Assembly: GCF_036178145.1 (NCBI RefSeq)
Contig: NZ_CP108067.1
Coordinates: 7,399,001 to 7,463,000 of the forward strand
DNA from: Streptomyces sp. NBC_00273
GTDB taxonomy: Bacteria; Actinomycetota; Actinomycetes; Streptomycetales; Streptomycetaceae
Reading direction: 5' to 3'
Length of the DNA: 64,000 bases
Position 1 is the stretch's first letter, and each line of letters begins with the position of its first letter. A model generated the notes under the pieces. It saw only the letters and a program-made list of their open reading frames with translations, did no database searches and was not told where the DNA came from. Of the stretch, positions 35,682-44,637 are shown piece after piece. Made by a program: the position numbers and the translations under genes.

Positions 35682-36911
35682 ATGCATGCCTGGCCCGCTT
35701 CTGAGGTCCCCGCCCTTCCTGGCAAGGGCCGCGACCTCCAGATCCACGACACCGCGACCCAGGGGACGATCACCCTCGCCCCCGGTCCCGTCGCCCGTAT
35801 CTACGTCTGCGGCATCACTCCGTACGACGCGACCCACATCGGTCACGCGGCGACCTACAACGCGTTCGACCTCGTACAACGCGTGTGGCTCGACACCAAG
35901 CGGCAGGTCCACTACGTCCAGAACGTCACGGACGTGGACGACCCGCTCCTGGAGCGGGCGCTGCGCGACAACCAGGACTGGACCGAGCTGGCGGAGCGCG
36001 AGACCGCACTGTTCCGCGAGGACATGACGGCCCTGCGGATGCTGCCCCCGCAGCACTACATCGGAGCCGTCGAGGCCATACCCGGCATCGTGCCGCTGGT
36101 CGAGCGGCTGCGGGACGCGGGTGCGGCGTACGAGCTCGACGGCGACACCTACTTCTCGGTCGAGGCCGACCCGCACTTCGGCGGGGTCTCCCACCTCGAC
36201 GCCGAGGCGATGCGGCTCCTCTCGGCCGAGCGGGGCGGCGACCCCGACCGGCCCGGGAAGAAGAACCCGCTGGACCCGATGCTGTGGATGGCCGCGCGTC
36301 CGGGCGAGCCGAGCTGGGACGGCGGCTCGCTGGGCCGCGGCCGGCCGGGCTGGCACATCGAGTGCGTGGCGATCGCCCTCGACCACCTGGGCATGGGCTT
36401 CGACATCCAGGGCGGCGGTTCCGACCTGGCGTTCCCGCACCACGAGATGGGCGCCTCGCACGCCCAGGCGCTGACGGGCGAGTTCCCGATGGCCAAGGCG
36501 TACGTGCACGCGGGCATGGTGGCGCTGCACGGCGAGAAGATGTCGAAGTCGAAGGGCAACCTCGTCTTCGTATCGGCGCTGCGGCGCTCCGGGGTGGACC
36601 CGGCGGCCATCCGCCTCGCGCTGCTGTCCCACCACTACCGGGCCGACTGGGAGTGGACGGACGCCGTCCTCGACGAGGCCGTGGCCCGGCTGGAGCGCTG
36701 GCGCGCGGCCGTGTCCCGGCCGGACGGAATCCCGGCGGACGCCGTGCTCGAAGAGGTCCGCGAGGCCCTGGCGAACGACCTGGACGCCCCTGCGGCGCTG
36801 GCGGCCGTGGACCGCTGGGTGGAGCTCCAGAACGCCACCGACGGCGACGACGAGTCGGCCCCGGGCCTGGTCTCCCGCACGGTCGACGCGCTGCTGGGCG
36901 TAGCCCTCTAG
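35682..36911 (+). CDS. mshC: MshC, L-cysteine:1D-myo-inositol 2-amino-2-deoxy-alpha-D-glucopyranoside ligase
   Basis: 409 aa. It is a class I cysteinyl-tRNA synthetase relative lacking the tRNA-binding part. It has the HIGH motif as THIGHA (about residue 50), the zinc-binding Cys in YVCGITPYD and the KMSKS loop EKMSKSKGN (about 287). MshC uses ATP to join cysteine to GlcN-inositol in mycothiol biosynthesis, the low-molecular-weight thiol of actinobacteria. ATG at 35682. The gene ends before a 14-bp hairpin. Upstream genes of the conserved run are probably separately transcribed. Confidence 0.95.
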   Translation: MHAWPASEVPALPGKGRDLQIHDTATQGTITLAPGPVARIYVCGITPYDATHIGHAATYNAFDLVQRVWLDTKRQVHYVQNVTDVDDPLLERALRDNQDWTELAERETALFREDMTALRMLPPQHYIGAVEAIPGIVPLVERLRDAGAAYELDGDTYFSVEADPHFGGVSHLDAEAMRLLSAERGGDPDRPGKKNPLDPMLWMAARPGEPSWDGGSLGRGRPGWHIECVAIALDHLGMGFDIQGGGSDLAFPHHEMGASHAQALTGEFPMAKAYVHAGMVALHGEKMSKSKGNLVFVSALRRSGVDPAAIRLALLSHHYRADWEWTDAVLDEAVARLERWRAAVSRPDGIPADAVLEEVREALANDLDAPAALAAVDRWVELQNATDGDDESAPGLVSRTVDALLGVAL

Positions 36912-36922
36912 GCGACCGAACA

Positions 36923-36953
36923 GGCGCGCCCCCGGCACGGCCGGGGGCGCGCC
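36923..36953 (+). terminator. terminator after mshC
   Basis: GGCGCGCCCCCGGC (36923-36936) pairs perfectly with GCCGGGGGCGCGCC (36940-36953), 11 bp after the stop and before the convergent gene. Confidence 0.85.
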
Positions 36954-36969
36954 CCGCCGTTTCACGGCC

Positions 36970-37938
36970 TCACTGCATGACGGTGACCGGCGGGTGCCGG
37001 GGATCGGCGGGGCACGCGTAGAACTGCAGGGTGTAGCCGCGGCCCACGGTGACCTCCGTGGGGGTCGCGGACGCGCCGTGCACCTCCTCGACCGGCCGCC
37101 AGCTCTCGGTTTCGGCGTTCCACTCGGTGTGGTCGAGGGTGAGCAGCGGTTCGCCGACGGCCGAACACCGCGCGCAGCGCAGTTCCTTTGGGCCGCCGGA
37201 ATCACGGAACGTGAAGGGGGCGGCCCACCCGCCGGCCTTCCACCCGGGTGCGACGGACAGCGCTCCGCGGTAGCCCGTGGCCCCGTCCTCCTCCCAGTCG
37301 TCGATCCGCCCGGCCAGCTCGGGGTCCAGATCGTGCGCGGCCGGGTACTCGAGGACCTGCTCCGGATGGAGCACGCACGGGACCGGCACCAGCTCGGACG
37401 TGCCCACGTACGCGGGCTCCGGCGCGGTCTCCAGGACCTCCGCCACGTCGGCGGCCCGCCGCCACCGCAGCTGGACGGCCTCCGAGCCGCTCTGGTCCTC
37501 GATGTCGATGAACGGGCACCACAGCACCTGGAGCAGGTCCGTGCCCTCGGGGAACGGCAGGCCGGGGACGTCCCGGGCGTACAGCTGCGCCACCGGTATC
37601 AGCGGGTGCGGGCCCTCGGGCAGCAGCGACGGATCATGGCCGGCGTGGATCCGCGAGACCTCGGCGTGGTCCTCGTCCGTCCAGACCTCGAGGGCGAGGA
37701 TCCGCCGGAGGGTGCGGACCTCCTCGGGCGTGTTGAGCTCGAAGGGGGCGTCGTGCTCCTGCGAGCACGACGCCCAGGGCTCGTCGGCCGGCCACAGCAG
37801 CGGCCCGCCTACCGAGCTCTCGTGCAGGGTGGGCGCACCGGGCCGCGGGTGTAGCCGGGTGGCGGTCCTGGACGTCCCTGCGAGCTCCGGGAAGGCCGAG
37901 GCCACGTCGAGCGGGCGGGGCGGGGTGGTACGAGTCAT
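36970..37938 (-). CDS. hypothetical protein, faint YwqG/DUF1963 resemblance
   Basis: 322 aa, no signal peptide. GGPLLWPADEPWASC, then PLIPVAQLYARDVPGLPFPEG, and TDLLQVLWCPFIDIED recall the arrangement of the YwqG-like DUF1963 fold, a sensor-type beta fold of unknown function. A CARCS pair near the end might bind metal only if a second pair is supplied. The ATG at 37938 follows GAGAGGGAAGC. The PAC2 gene upstream is on the same strand (70 bp gap). Confidence 0.65.
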   Translation of the reverse strand: MTRTTPPRPLDVASAFPELAGTSRTATRLHPRPGAPTLHESSVGGPLLWPADEPWASCSQEHDAPFELNTPEEVRTLRRILALEVWTDEDHAEVSRIHAGHDPSLLPEGPHPLIPVAQLYARDVPGLPFPEGTDLLQVLWCPFIDIEDQSGSEAVQLRWRRAADVAEVLETAPEPAYVGTSELVPVPCVLHPEQVLEYPAAHDLDPELAGRIDDWEEDGATGYRGALSVAPGWKAGGWAAPFTFRDSGGPKELRCARCSAVGEPLLTLDHTEWNAETESWRPVEEVHGASATPTEVTVGRGYTLQFYACPADPRHPPVTVMQ

Positions 37939-38007
37939 GCTTCCCTCTCTCGGAACGGCAACCCGTATCCAAGCAGGGGGTACTGACACGCCGGCAGCCG
38001 GCTGGGG

Positions 38008-39114
38008 CTAGGCCTCGGGAGCGTCCCCCTCGCCCTCCGGCGGGCCCTCGGCCTGACCGTCCGACGTGCCGTCAGGCTTGCCCTTCGGTCCGGCCTCGGC
38101 CTTGCCTTCGGACTTGCCTTCGGACTTGCCTTCCGGTTCCGGGGGACCTTCCGGGCCGTCGGCGGCCGGCGGTTCCTGCGCGTCCTCCGGCTTCGGCTTC
38201 GCCTGGGGTCGGGCACCGCCGGACAGGTCCCGGAAGTAGGAACCCGTGTCGGTGGCCGTCTCCGGACTCCCCGCCGGATCCCGCCGCCGCAGGTACCGCT
38301 CGAACTCCCGCGCGATCGCGTCGCCCGAGGCCTCCGGCAGATCGGCCGTGTCCCGGGCCTCCTCCAGCGTCTGGACGTACTCCGCCACCTCGCTGTCCTC
38401 GGCGGCCAGTTGGTCCACGCCCAACTGCCAAGCCCGCGCGTCCTCCGGCAGCTCGCCCAGCGGGATCCGGATGTCGATCAGATCCTCCAGCCGGTTCAGC
38501 AGGGCCAGCGTCGCCTTCGGGTTCGGCGGCTGGGAGACGTAGTGCGGCACCGCCGCCCACAGGGACACCGCCGGCACACCCGCGTGCGTACAGGCCTCCT
38601 GAAGGATGCCCACGATGCCCGTCGGGCCCTCGTACTTGGTCTCCTCCAGGTCCATCGTCCGCGCCAGGTCCGCGTCCGAGGTGACCCCGCTCACCGGCAC
38701 CGGCCGCGTGTGCGGGGTGTCCCCGAGCAGCGCGCCCAGGATGACCACCATCTCCACGCCCAGCTCGTGCGCGAAACCGAGGATCTCGTTGCAGAACGAC
38801 CGCCACCGCATGGACGGTTCGATGCCCCGGACCAGCACCAGGTCCCGCGGCTTGGCGCCGCCGATCCGGACCACCGACAGCCGTGTCGTCGGCCACGTGA
38901 TCTTCCGTACCCCGTTGTCCAGCCACACCGTCGGCCGGTTGACCTGGAAGTCGTAGTAGTCCTCGGCGTCGAGCGCCGCGAAGACCTCGCCCTTCCACTC
39001 CCGGTCCAGGTGTGCGACCGCACCGGAGGCCGCGTCACCCGCGTCGTTCCAGCCCTCGAACGCGGCCACCATGACCGGGTCGATCAGCTCGGGCACGCCC
39101 TCAAGCTCGATCAC
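38008..39114 (-). CDS. PAC2-family protein (proteasome assembly chaperone fold)
   Basis: 368 aa. The N-terminal 260 residues fit the PAC2 domain: VPELIDPVMVAAFEGWNDAG, then ILGALLGDTPHTRPVPV, and TGIVGILQEACTHAGVP followed by LWAAVPHYV. PAC2 proteins in archaea and eukaryotes help assemble 20S proteasomes; the actinobacterial members are not shown to do so. The last 90 residues are a low-complexity tail of Pro, Glu, Lys and Gly with GKSEGK-type repeats. GTG at 39114 with AAGGAG upstream. It lies about 20 kb from the proteasome genes on the same chromosome. Confidence 0.85.
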   Translation of the reverse strand: MIELEGVPELIDPVMVAAFEGWNDAGDAASGAVAHLDREWKGEVFAALDAEDYYDFQVNRPTVWLDNGVRKITWPTTRLSVVRIGGAKPRDLVLVRGIEPSMRWRSFCNEILGFAHELGVEMVVILGALLGDTPHTRPVPVSGVTSDADLARTMDLEETKYEGPTGIVGILQEACTHAGVPAVSLWAAVPHYVSQPPNPKATLALLNRLEDLIDIRIPLGELPEDARAWQLGVDQLAAEDSEVAEYVQTLEEARDTADLPEASGDAIAREFERYLRRRDPAGSPETATDTGSYFRDLSGGARPQAKPKPEDAQEPPAADGPEGPPEPEGKSEGKSEGKAEAGPKGKPDGTSDGQAEGPPEGEGDAPEA

Positions 39115-39191
39115 CCAGGTCTCCTTCCGAAGTTCCCTTGTGTACGTGGGTCAGCCTAAGCCTTGATGAGGCACCGGCCACAGCCCACGAC

Positions 39192-39223
39192 AGAGGGGCG
39201 GTTCCCCTCGGAACCGCCCCTCT
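39192..39223 (-). terminator. terminator after glpD
   Basis: AGAGGGGCGGTTCC (39192-39205) pairs perfectly with GGAACCGCCCCTCT (39210-39223), about 19 bp beyond the glpD stop. Confidence 0.88.
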
Positions 39224-39241
39224 TCCCCACCTGCGCAGGAG

Positions 39242-40849
39242 CTATGCCTTGCGGCCCAGCATCTCCTCGACCCGCGCCCGGACGGACTCGTCGTCCAGGC
39301 CGCGGATCGTCACCGTCGTACGGCGGCGCAGCACGTCGTCGACCGTCTCGGCCCACTCGTTGTCGCGGGCGTAGGCGACCTGTGCCCAGATCTCCGGACC
39401 GTCCGGGTGGATCCGCTCGGCCAGCGCGGGGTCCTCGTTCGCGAGGCGCGCGATGTCGAAGGCCAGCGAGCCGTAGTGGGAGGCCAGGTGGCGGGCCGTC
39501 AGCGGGTCCATCCGCGTGCCCGGCTCCCGGTCCACCAGCAGCCGGTGCGCGACCGCGTTCGGGTTGGCGACACCGGGCAGCGCGATCCGGCGCACCAGCG
39601 ACTTCACCGGCTCCATGTCCTCGGTCAGCGGGCTGCCCGGGAGCTTCGCCAGCTTGTCCATGACCACACGGCCGATGTGGCGGTACGTCGTCCACTTGCC
39701 GCCGGCCACCGACAGCATGCCGCCGGCGCCCTCGGAGACGACCGTCTCGCGCTTGGCCTTCTCGACGCCGCCGGGGCCGCCGGGCAGCACCCGCAGACCC
39801 GCGAAGGCGTACGTCATCAGCGAGCGGTCCAGGTCCGCGTCCTTCACCGAGAAGGCCGCCTCGTCCAGGATCTGCGTGATGTCGGACTCGGTGGCGCGCA
39901 CGTCCGCCGGGTCGCCCTCGTACACCTCGTCGGTGGTGCCGAGCAGCAGCTGGTCCTCCCACGGGAGGGCGAAGGTGATGCGGTACTTGTCGATCGGGGT
40001 GGCCATGGCGGCCTTCCACGGCGACTTGCGCTTCATGACGATGTGCGCGCCCTTGGAGAGGCGGATCGACGGCATGGAGTGCTTGTCCTCCATGCGCCGC
40101 AGGTGGTCCACCCACGGGCCGGTGGCGTTGAGCACGACGCGGGCGTCGACCCCGAACTCGGTGCCGTCGAGGCGGTCCTTGAGCTCGGCGCCGGTGACCC
40201 GGCCGCGCGTCTTGCGCAGTCCGGTGACCTCGGCGTGGTTGAGGACGACCGCGCCCGACTCGACGGCCGCGCGGACCGTCATGACGGCGACGCGGGAGTC
40301 GTTCATCTGGTGGTCGTAGTAGACCGCGACGGCCTTGAGGTTGTCCGTCTTCAGGCCGGGGTTGTCGGCGACGGCACGGGCCGGGGATATGACCTTGCCC
40401 ATGCCGTCGCCGAAGGCCGAGAGGGCGGAGTAGGCGAAGACGCCCGCGCCCAGCTTGGCCGCACCCACCGGACCGCCCTTGTAGACCGGCAGGTAGAAGG
40501 TGAGCGGGTTGACCAGGTGCGGGGCCACGTCCTTGGCCAGCACCCGCCGCTCGTGGTGGTTCTCCGCGACCAGCTTGACCGCGCCGGTCTGCAGGTAGCG
40601 CAGACCGCCGTGGACGAGCTTGGAGGAGGCCGAGGAGGTGGCGCCGGCGAAGTCGCCGGCGTCCACCATGGCAACCCGCAGGCCCGACTGCGCGGCGTGC
40701 CACGCCACGGAGGTGCCCAGGATTCCACCACCGATGACCAGCAGGTCGTACGTGGCCTTCGACAGCTGCTCACGGGTCTGTGCGCGGCTGACGTTGGCAC
40801 CGGCGGTCGGGTGCGTGCCCAGTGCGGTCACGCTCTGCAGGCTGCTCAT
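39242..40849 (-). CDS. glpD: GlpD, glycerol-3-phosphate dehydrogenase (FAD)
   Basis: 535 aa. The FAD-binding motif LLVIGGGILGTSVAWHAAQSG begins near residue 35 and is followed by SSASSKLVHGGLRYL (GlpD signature). GGKWTTYRHIGRVV and the C-terminal domain complete the family pattern. It oxidises glycerol-3-phosphate to dihydroxyacetone phosphate at the membrane, feeding electrons to quinones. It is the last gene of the gyl operon (glpF, glpK, glpD), 40 bp after glpK, and ends at a strong hairpin. In S. coelicolor the equivalent is gylB or the gylX region. ATG at 40849. Confidence 0.95.
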   Translation of the reverse strand: MSSLQSVTALGTHPTAGANVSRAQTREQLSKATYDLLVIGGGILGTSVAWHAAQSGLRVAMVDAGDFAGATSSASSKLVHGGLRYLQTGAVKLVAENHHERRVLAKDVAPHLVNPLTFYLPVYKGGPVGAAKLGAGVFAYSALSAFGDGMGKVISPARAVADNPGLKTDNLKAVAVYYDHQMNDSRVAVMTVRAAVESGAVVLNHAEVTGLRKTRGRVTGAELKDRLDGTEFGVDARVVLNATGPWVDHLRRMEDKHSMPSIRLSKGAHIVMKRKSPWKAAMATPIDKYRITFALPWEDQLLLGTTDEVYEGDPADVRATESDITQILDEAAFSVKDADLDRSLMTYAFAGLRVLPGGPGGVEKAKRETVVSEGAGGMLSVAGGKWTTYRHIGRVVMDKLAKLPGSPLTEDMEPVKSLVRRIALPGVANPNAVAHRLLVDREPGTRMDPLTARHLASHYGSLAFDIARLANEDPALAERIHPDGPEIWAQVAYARDNEWAETVDDVLRRRTTVTIRGLDDESVRARVEEMLGRKA

Positions 40850-40889
40850 ATCTCTCTTAGCTCCTCGTCGATTGACTCAGCTGGTGCGG

Positions 40890-42416
40890 TCAGCTGGCGT
40901 CTTCGTCGTCGACCCAGCCCATGGAACGCTCCACGGCCTTGAGCCAGCTCTTGTACTCGCGGTCCCGCTGGTCGGCGGGCATCCGCGGGGTCCACTCCGC
41001 CGCGCGGCGCCAGTTGGCGCGCAGGGCGTCGGTGTCGGGCCAGAAGCCGACGGCCAGGCCGGCGGCGTAGGCGGCGCCGAGGCAGGTGGTCTCGGCGACC
41101 ATCGGGCGCACCACGGGGGCGTCCAGGAAGTCCGAGAGCGTCTGCATCAGCAGGTTGTTGGAGGTCATGCCGCCGTCGACCTTGAGGGCGGCGAGCTCGA
41201 CGCCCGAGTCCTTGGTCATGGCGTCGGTGATCTCGCGGGTCTGCCAGGCGGTGGCCTCCAGGACGGCACGGGCGATGTGCGCCTTGGTGACGTACCGGGT
41301 GAGGCCGGCGATCACACCGCGGGCGTCGGAACGCCAGTACGGGGCGAAGAGGCCGGAGAAGGCCGGCACGAAGTAGGCGCCGCCGTTGTCCTCGACCGAG
41401 GAGGCCAGGGTCTCGATCTCGGCCGCGGACTTGATCAGGCCCATCTGGTCGCGCATCCACTGGACGAGCGAGCCGGTGACGGCGATGGAGCCCTCCAGCG
41501 CGTAGACCGGCTTCTGGTCGCCGATCTTGTAGCCGACCGTGGTCAGCAGGCCGCTGTAGGAGTTGATGACCTTGTCGCCGGTGTTCATCAGCATGAACGT
41601 TCCGGTGCCGTACGTGGACTTGGCCTCGCCCTCGGCGAAACAGGTCTGGCCGAAGAGGGCGGCCTGCTGGTCACCGAGCGCCGAGGCGACCGGAACACCG
41701 GCGAGGACGCCGTCCTTGACGTGGCCGTAGACCTCGGCGGAGGACTTGATCTCGGGGAGGATGGTGAGCGGCACCTCCATGGACTTCGCGATGCTGTCGT
41801 CCCACTCCAGCGTGTGGAGGTTCATCAGCATGGTGCGCGAGGCGTTGGTGACGTCGGTGACGTGCACACCGCCCTGGGCGCCACCGGTGAGGTTCCAGAT
41901 GACCCAGGAGTCCATGGTGCCGAAGAGGATGTCGCCGGCGGCGGCGCGCTCGCGCAGGCCCTCGACGTTGTCCAGCAGCCAGCGGGCCTTCGGGCCGGCG
42001 AAGTAGCTCGCCAGCGGCAGGCCGGTCTCGCGGCGGAAGCGGTCCTGGCCGACGTTGCGGCCGAGCTCCTTGCACAGGGCGTCGGTGCGGGTGTCCTGCC
42101 AGACCAGCGCGTTGTGAACCGGCTCGCCGGTGTGGCGGTCCCACAGGACGGTGGTCTCGCGCTGGTTGGTGATGCCGACGGCCTTGACGTCCGCGGCGGT
42201 GATCTCGGCCTTGGCGATGGCCCCGGCGACGACCTCCTGGACGTTGGTCCAGATCTCGGTGGCGTCGTGCTCGACCCAGCCCGGCTTCGGGAAGATCTGC
42301 TCGTGCTCCTTCTGGTCGACGGCGACGATGCGGCCGTCGCGGTCGAAGACGATGCAGCGGGAGGAGGTGGTGCCCTGATCGATCGCAGCGATGAAGGGGC
42401 CGGTGCTGGTGGTCAT
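40890..42416 (-). CDS. glpK: GlpK, glycerol kinase
   Basis: 508 aa FGGY carbohydrate kinase. [20 protein letters not shown] (phosphate-binding 1) starts at residue 10; [20 protein letters not shown] is the glycerol kinase signature and [20 protein letters not shown] the second FGGY motif. It phosphorylates glycerol with ATP to glycerol-3-phosphate. Gene order glpF-glpK-glpD and the GylR-type regulator upstream place it in an inducible glycerol operon. ATG at 42416. The gap to glpF is 81 bp and shows no terminator, so the genes are co-transcribed. Confidence 0.95.
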   Translation of the reverse strand: MTTSTGPFIAAIDQGTTSSRCIVFDRDGRIVAVDQKEHEQIFPKPGWVEHDATEIWTNVQEVVAGAIAKAEITAADVKAVGITNQRETTVLWDRHTGEPVHNALVWQDTRTDALCKELGRNVGQDRFRRETGLPLASYFAGPKARWLLDNVEGLRERAAAGDILFGTMDSWVIWNLTGGAQGGVHVTDVTNASRTMLMNLHTLEWDDSIAKSMEVPLTILPEIKSSAEVYGHVKDGVLAGVPVASALGDQQAALFGQTCFAEGEAKSTYGTGTFMLMNTGDKVINSYSGLLTTVGYKIGDQKPVYALEGSIAVTGSLVQWMRDQMGLIKSAAEIETLASSVEDNGGAYFVPAFSGLFAPYWRSDARGVIAGLTRYVTKAHIARAVLEATAWQTREITDAMTKDSGVELAALKVDGGMTSNNLLMQTLSDFLDAPVVRPMVAETTCLGAAYAAGLAVGFWPDTDALRANWRRAAEWTPRMPADQRDREYKSWLKAVERSMGWVDDEDAS

Positions 42417-42497
42417 GTTGGCTGCTCCTGGCAGGTCGGGTGAGTAGGCGGAATCAGGAGGGCGGTGCGGATCTTACGATCTTGCCGGTACTGCTGA

Positions 42498-43280
42498 TCA
42501 GGCGAACGCGATGTTGTAGAGACCACCGGCGAGCGCGGCACCGACGAGCGGGCCGACCACCGGGATCCAGGAGTAACCCCAGTCGGAGCCGCCCTTGTTG
42601 GGCAGCGGCAGCAGGGCGTGCACGATACGCGGACCGAGGTCACGCACCGGGTTGATGGCGTAGCCGGTCGGGCCACCGAGCGAGAGACCGATGCCGACGA
42701 CCACGAACGAGGTGATCAGGACGCCGATGACACCGAGGCCCTTGCCGCCGTCCTGAAGGCCCTGGGTCAAGATCGCCAGGACCAGGACGGCGGTACCGAT
42801 GATCTCGGTCGTCAGGTTCTGCACGACGTTACGGATCTCGGGGCCGGTGGAGAAGATGCCGAGCACGGGGCCGGCCACATCGTGCGGGTGCGGGTCCTCG
42901 GGACCGAGCTTGGCGTCGCGGATGTGCTCCGGGTCGGCCAGGTGGACGCGGAACTGCCCGTAGTAGGTCACCCACATCAGCACGGCGCCGAGCATCGCGC
43001 CCAGCAGCTGGCCGGCGAAGTAGACCGGGGTGTCGCCCCACTCGCCGGTCTTGACGGCGAGACCGACGGTGACCGCCGGGTTCAGGTGCGCACCGGAGAG
43101 CGGCGCGGAGACGTAGGCGGCGATCAGTACGGCGAAACCCCAGCCGAACGTGATGGCGAGCCAGCCCGCATTGCGGGCCTTGGAGCTCTTGAGCGTCACT
43201 GCGGCGCAGACGCCACCGCCGAGCAGTGTGAGCAGGGCGGTACCGATGGTCTCGCCGATGAAGATGTCGGAGCTGGACAC
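42498..43280 (-). CDS. glpF: GlpF, glycerol uptake facilitator (aquaglyceroporin)
   Basis: 260 aa MIP channel with six helices. The first pore half carries [12 protein letters not shown], the second [13 protein letters not shown], both NPA/NPV signature loops; Gly/Asp after the second (RDLGPR) is typical of glycerol channels. GTG at 43280 follows AAGGAG. First gene of the operon after gylR, with its own 5' region of 312 bp holding an operator-like repeat. Confidence 0.93.
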   Translation of the reverse strand: MSSSDIFIGETIGTALLTLLGGGVCAAVTLKSSKARNAGWLAITFGWGFAVLIAAYVSAPLSGAHLNPAVTVGLAVKTGEWGDTPVYFAGQLLGAMLGAVLMWVTYYGQFRVHLADPEHIRDAKLGPEDPHPHDVAGPVLGIFSTGPEIRNVVQNLTTEIIGTAVLVLAILTQGLQDGGKGLGVIGVLITSFVVVGIGLSLGGPTGYAINPVRDLGPRIVHALLPLPNKGGSDWGYSWIPVVGPLVGAALAGGLYNIAFA

Positions 43281-43402
43281 CCGCGACTCCTTTGTACGTC
43301 CAGGGGTGAGCGGACACCGGGTCCCTCCGGTGGTTCCGCGCACTCGGTGAGTGCTGCACCGGTCCGTGGCTTGTCGCATCCTAGCGCGTATTGCCGGTAG
43401 GT

Positions 43403-43419
43403 GTTCGACAATGCCGACC
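43403..43419. promoter_or_regulatory. GylR-type operator candidate upstream of glpF
   Basis: GTTCGACAATGCCGACC, matching 15 of 17 bases of the site at 44408-44424. It is about 125 bp before the glpF start. The remaining 43281-43592 intergenic region is not coding and presumably holds the operon promoter; S. coelicolor gyl has two promoters there, which I cannot locate from sequence. Confidence 0.55.
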
Positions 43420-43592
43420 GATGAACGGCAGTTTTCCGCCCAAGTGAAGAACGCGTCAAGGGTCGGTCGGGCCAAAGTGTCGGATCGTTACCCGTAGGTG
43501 CGATCAGCCAAAACCAGCCATCTCAAGGCCGGGATGTGGCGAAAAACAGGCATAAAGAGGCCAGGGTGTGGCCAGGACCTGTTAAAGGAAGC

Positions 43593-44360
43593 TCAGAACC
43601 GGCCCGCGCCGAGATCGCGTGAAACCGCACGCGCACAGTCCCGCACCGACGCCACGAGGGCCGCACGGGGCTCCCCGGACTCGCCGCACACCCGTTCCAC
43701 GGCGCCGGCGACCGCCACCGCGCCGACCGGCATCCGGCGCCGGTCGTGGATCGGCGCCGCCACCGAGGCGATGCCCTCCCAGGTCTCCTCGACGTCGGAG
43801 GCCCAGCCGCGCGCCCGGGTCAGGCCCAGGATCTCCTCGAAGCCGGGGCCGTCCGTGACCGTGCGGGGGGTGAAGGCCTCGCGCTCGACCTCGTGCGCCT
43901 GGGTGTGCGCCACGGGGTCGTACGCCGACAGCACCTTGCCCAGTGCGGTCGAGTGCAGCGGCTGCATGGCCCCGACCTCCAGCACCTGACGGCTGTCGTC
44001 GGGCCGGAACACGTGGTGCATGATCAGCACCCCGCTCTGGTGCAGCACGCCCACGTACACGCTCTCGCCGCTCGCCCGGGCCAGGTCGTCCGTCCACACC
44101 AGCGCGCGGGCGCGCAGCTCGTGCACGTCGAGGTAGCTGTTGCCCAGGCGCAGCAGCTCCGCGCCCAACTGGTACCGGCCGGAGGCCGGGTCCTGCTCCA
44201 CGAAGCCCTCGGCCTGCAGGGTGCGCAAGATGCCGTGGGCCGTGCCCTTGGCCAGGCCCAGCGAGGACGCCACGTCCGAGAGTCCCAGCCGGCGCTCGCC
44301 GCCCGCCAGGAGTCGCAGCATCGCAGCGGCTCGTTCGAGCGACTGGATGTTCCGTGCCAT
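43593..44360 (-). CDS. gylR: GylR, IclR-family glycerol operon regulator
   Basis: 255 aa. An N-terminal winged helix-turn-helix (LGLSDVASSLGLAKGTAHGIL at about 25-46) is followed by an IclR effector-binding domain (about 75-250) with LHSTALGKVLSAY and MPVGAVAVAGAVERV. GylR of S. coelicolor is 254 aa and represses the gylCABX glycerol operon; here the gene is the first upstream of glpF-glpK-glpD on the same strand, as in that species. ATG at 44360 has GGAGG upstream. A dyad-like sequence 48 bp upstream, repeated before glpF, is the likely autoregulatory site. Confidence 0.92.
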   Translation of the reverse strand: MARNIQSLERAAAMLRLLAGGERRLGLSDVASSLGLAKGTAHGILRTLQAEGFVEQDPASGRYQLGAELLRLGNSYLDVHELRARALVWTDDLARASGESVYVGVLHQSGVLIMHHVFRPDDSRQVLEVGAMQPLHSTALGKVLSAYDPVAHTQAHEVEREAFTPRTVTDGPGFEEILGLTRARGWASDVEETWEGIASVAAPIHDRRRMPVGAVAVAGAVERVCGESGEPRAALVASVRDCARAVSRDLGAGRF

Positions 44361-44407
44361 CGCGCAGCCTCCTGCAGACCTTCGGTATTACTGACCATCT
44401 TGACGCG

Positions 44408-44424
44408 GTTCGACAATGCTGAAC
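44408..44424. promoter_or_regulatory. GylR-type operator candidate upstream of gylR
   Basis: GTTCGACAATGCTGAAC is an imperfect palindrome (GTTC-CA-TG-GAAC positions match), 48 bp upstream of the gylR ATG, repeated at 43403. Confidence 0.55.
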
Positions 44425-44637
44425 AGTATCGGTCGATGTCGACCTTGTGCACCGTCGGACAGCTGTTCGCCGTACCGTCGCAGGGACACCGCCCCGGAAA
44501 GTCCCCGCCACAGAATGCAGTCCGCCACGTGGGACACCCACACCGGGGCGCCTGCCTCGCGGTTACCCTGGCCGCGTGCACCCTTGACACAGCGGGGGTG
44601 TAAAGCCGACAGCCGTCGCATCCCAGGGAGCACAACC

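Noticed and set aside
44361..44637. Cobalamin riboswitch upstream of metH
   Set aside because: I could not find a B12-box-like GCCACTG or the expected structure in this leader.
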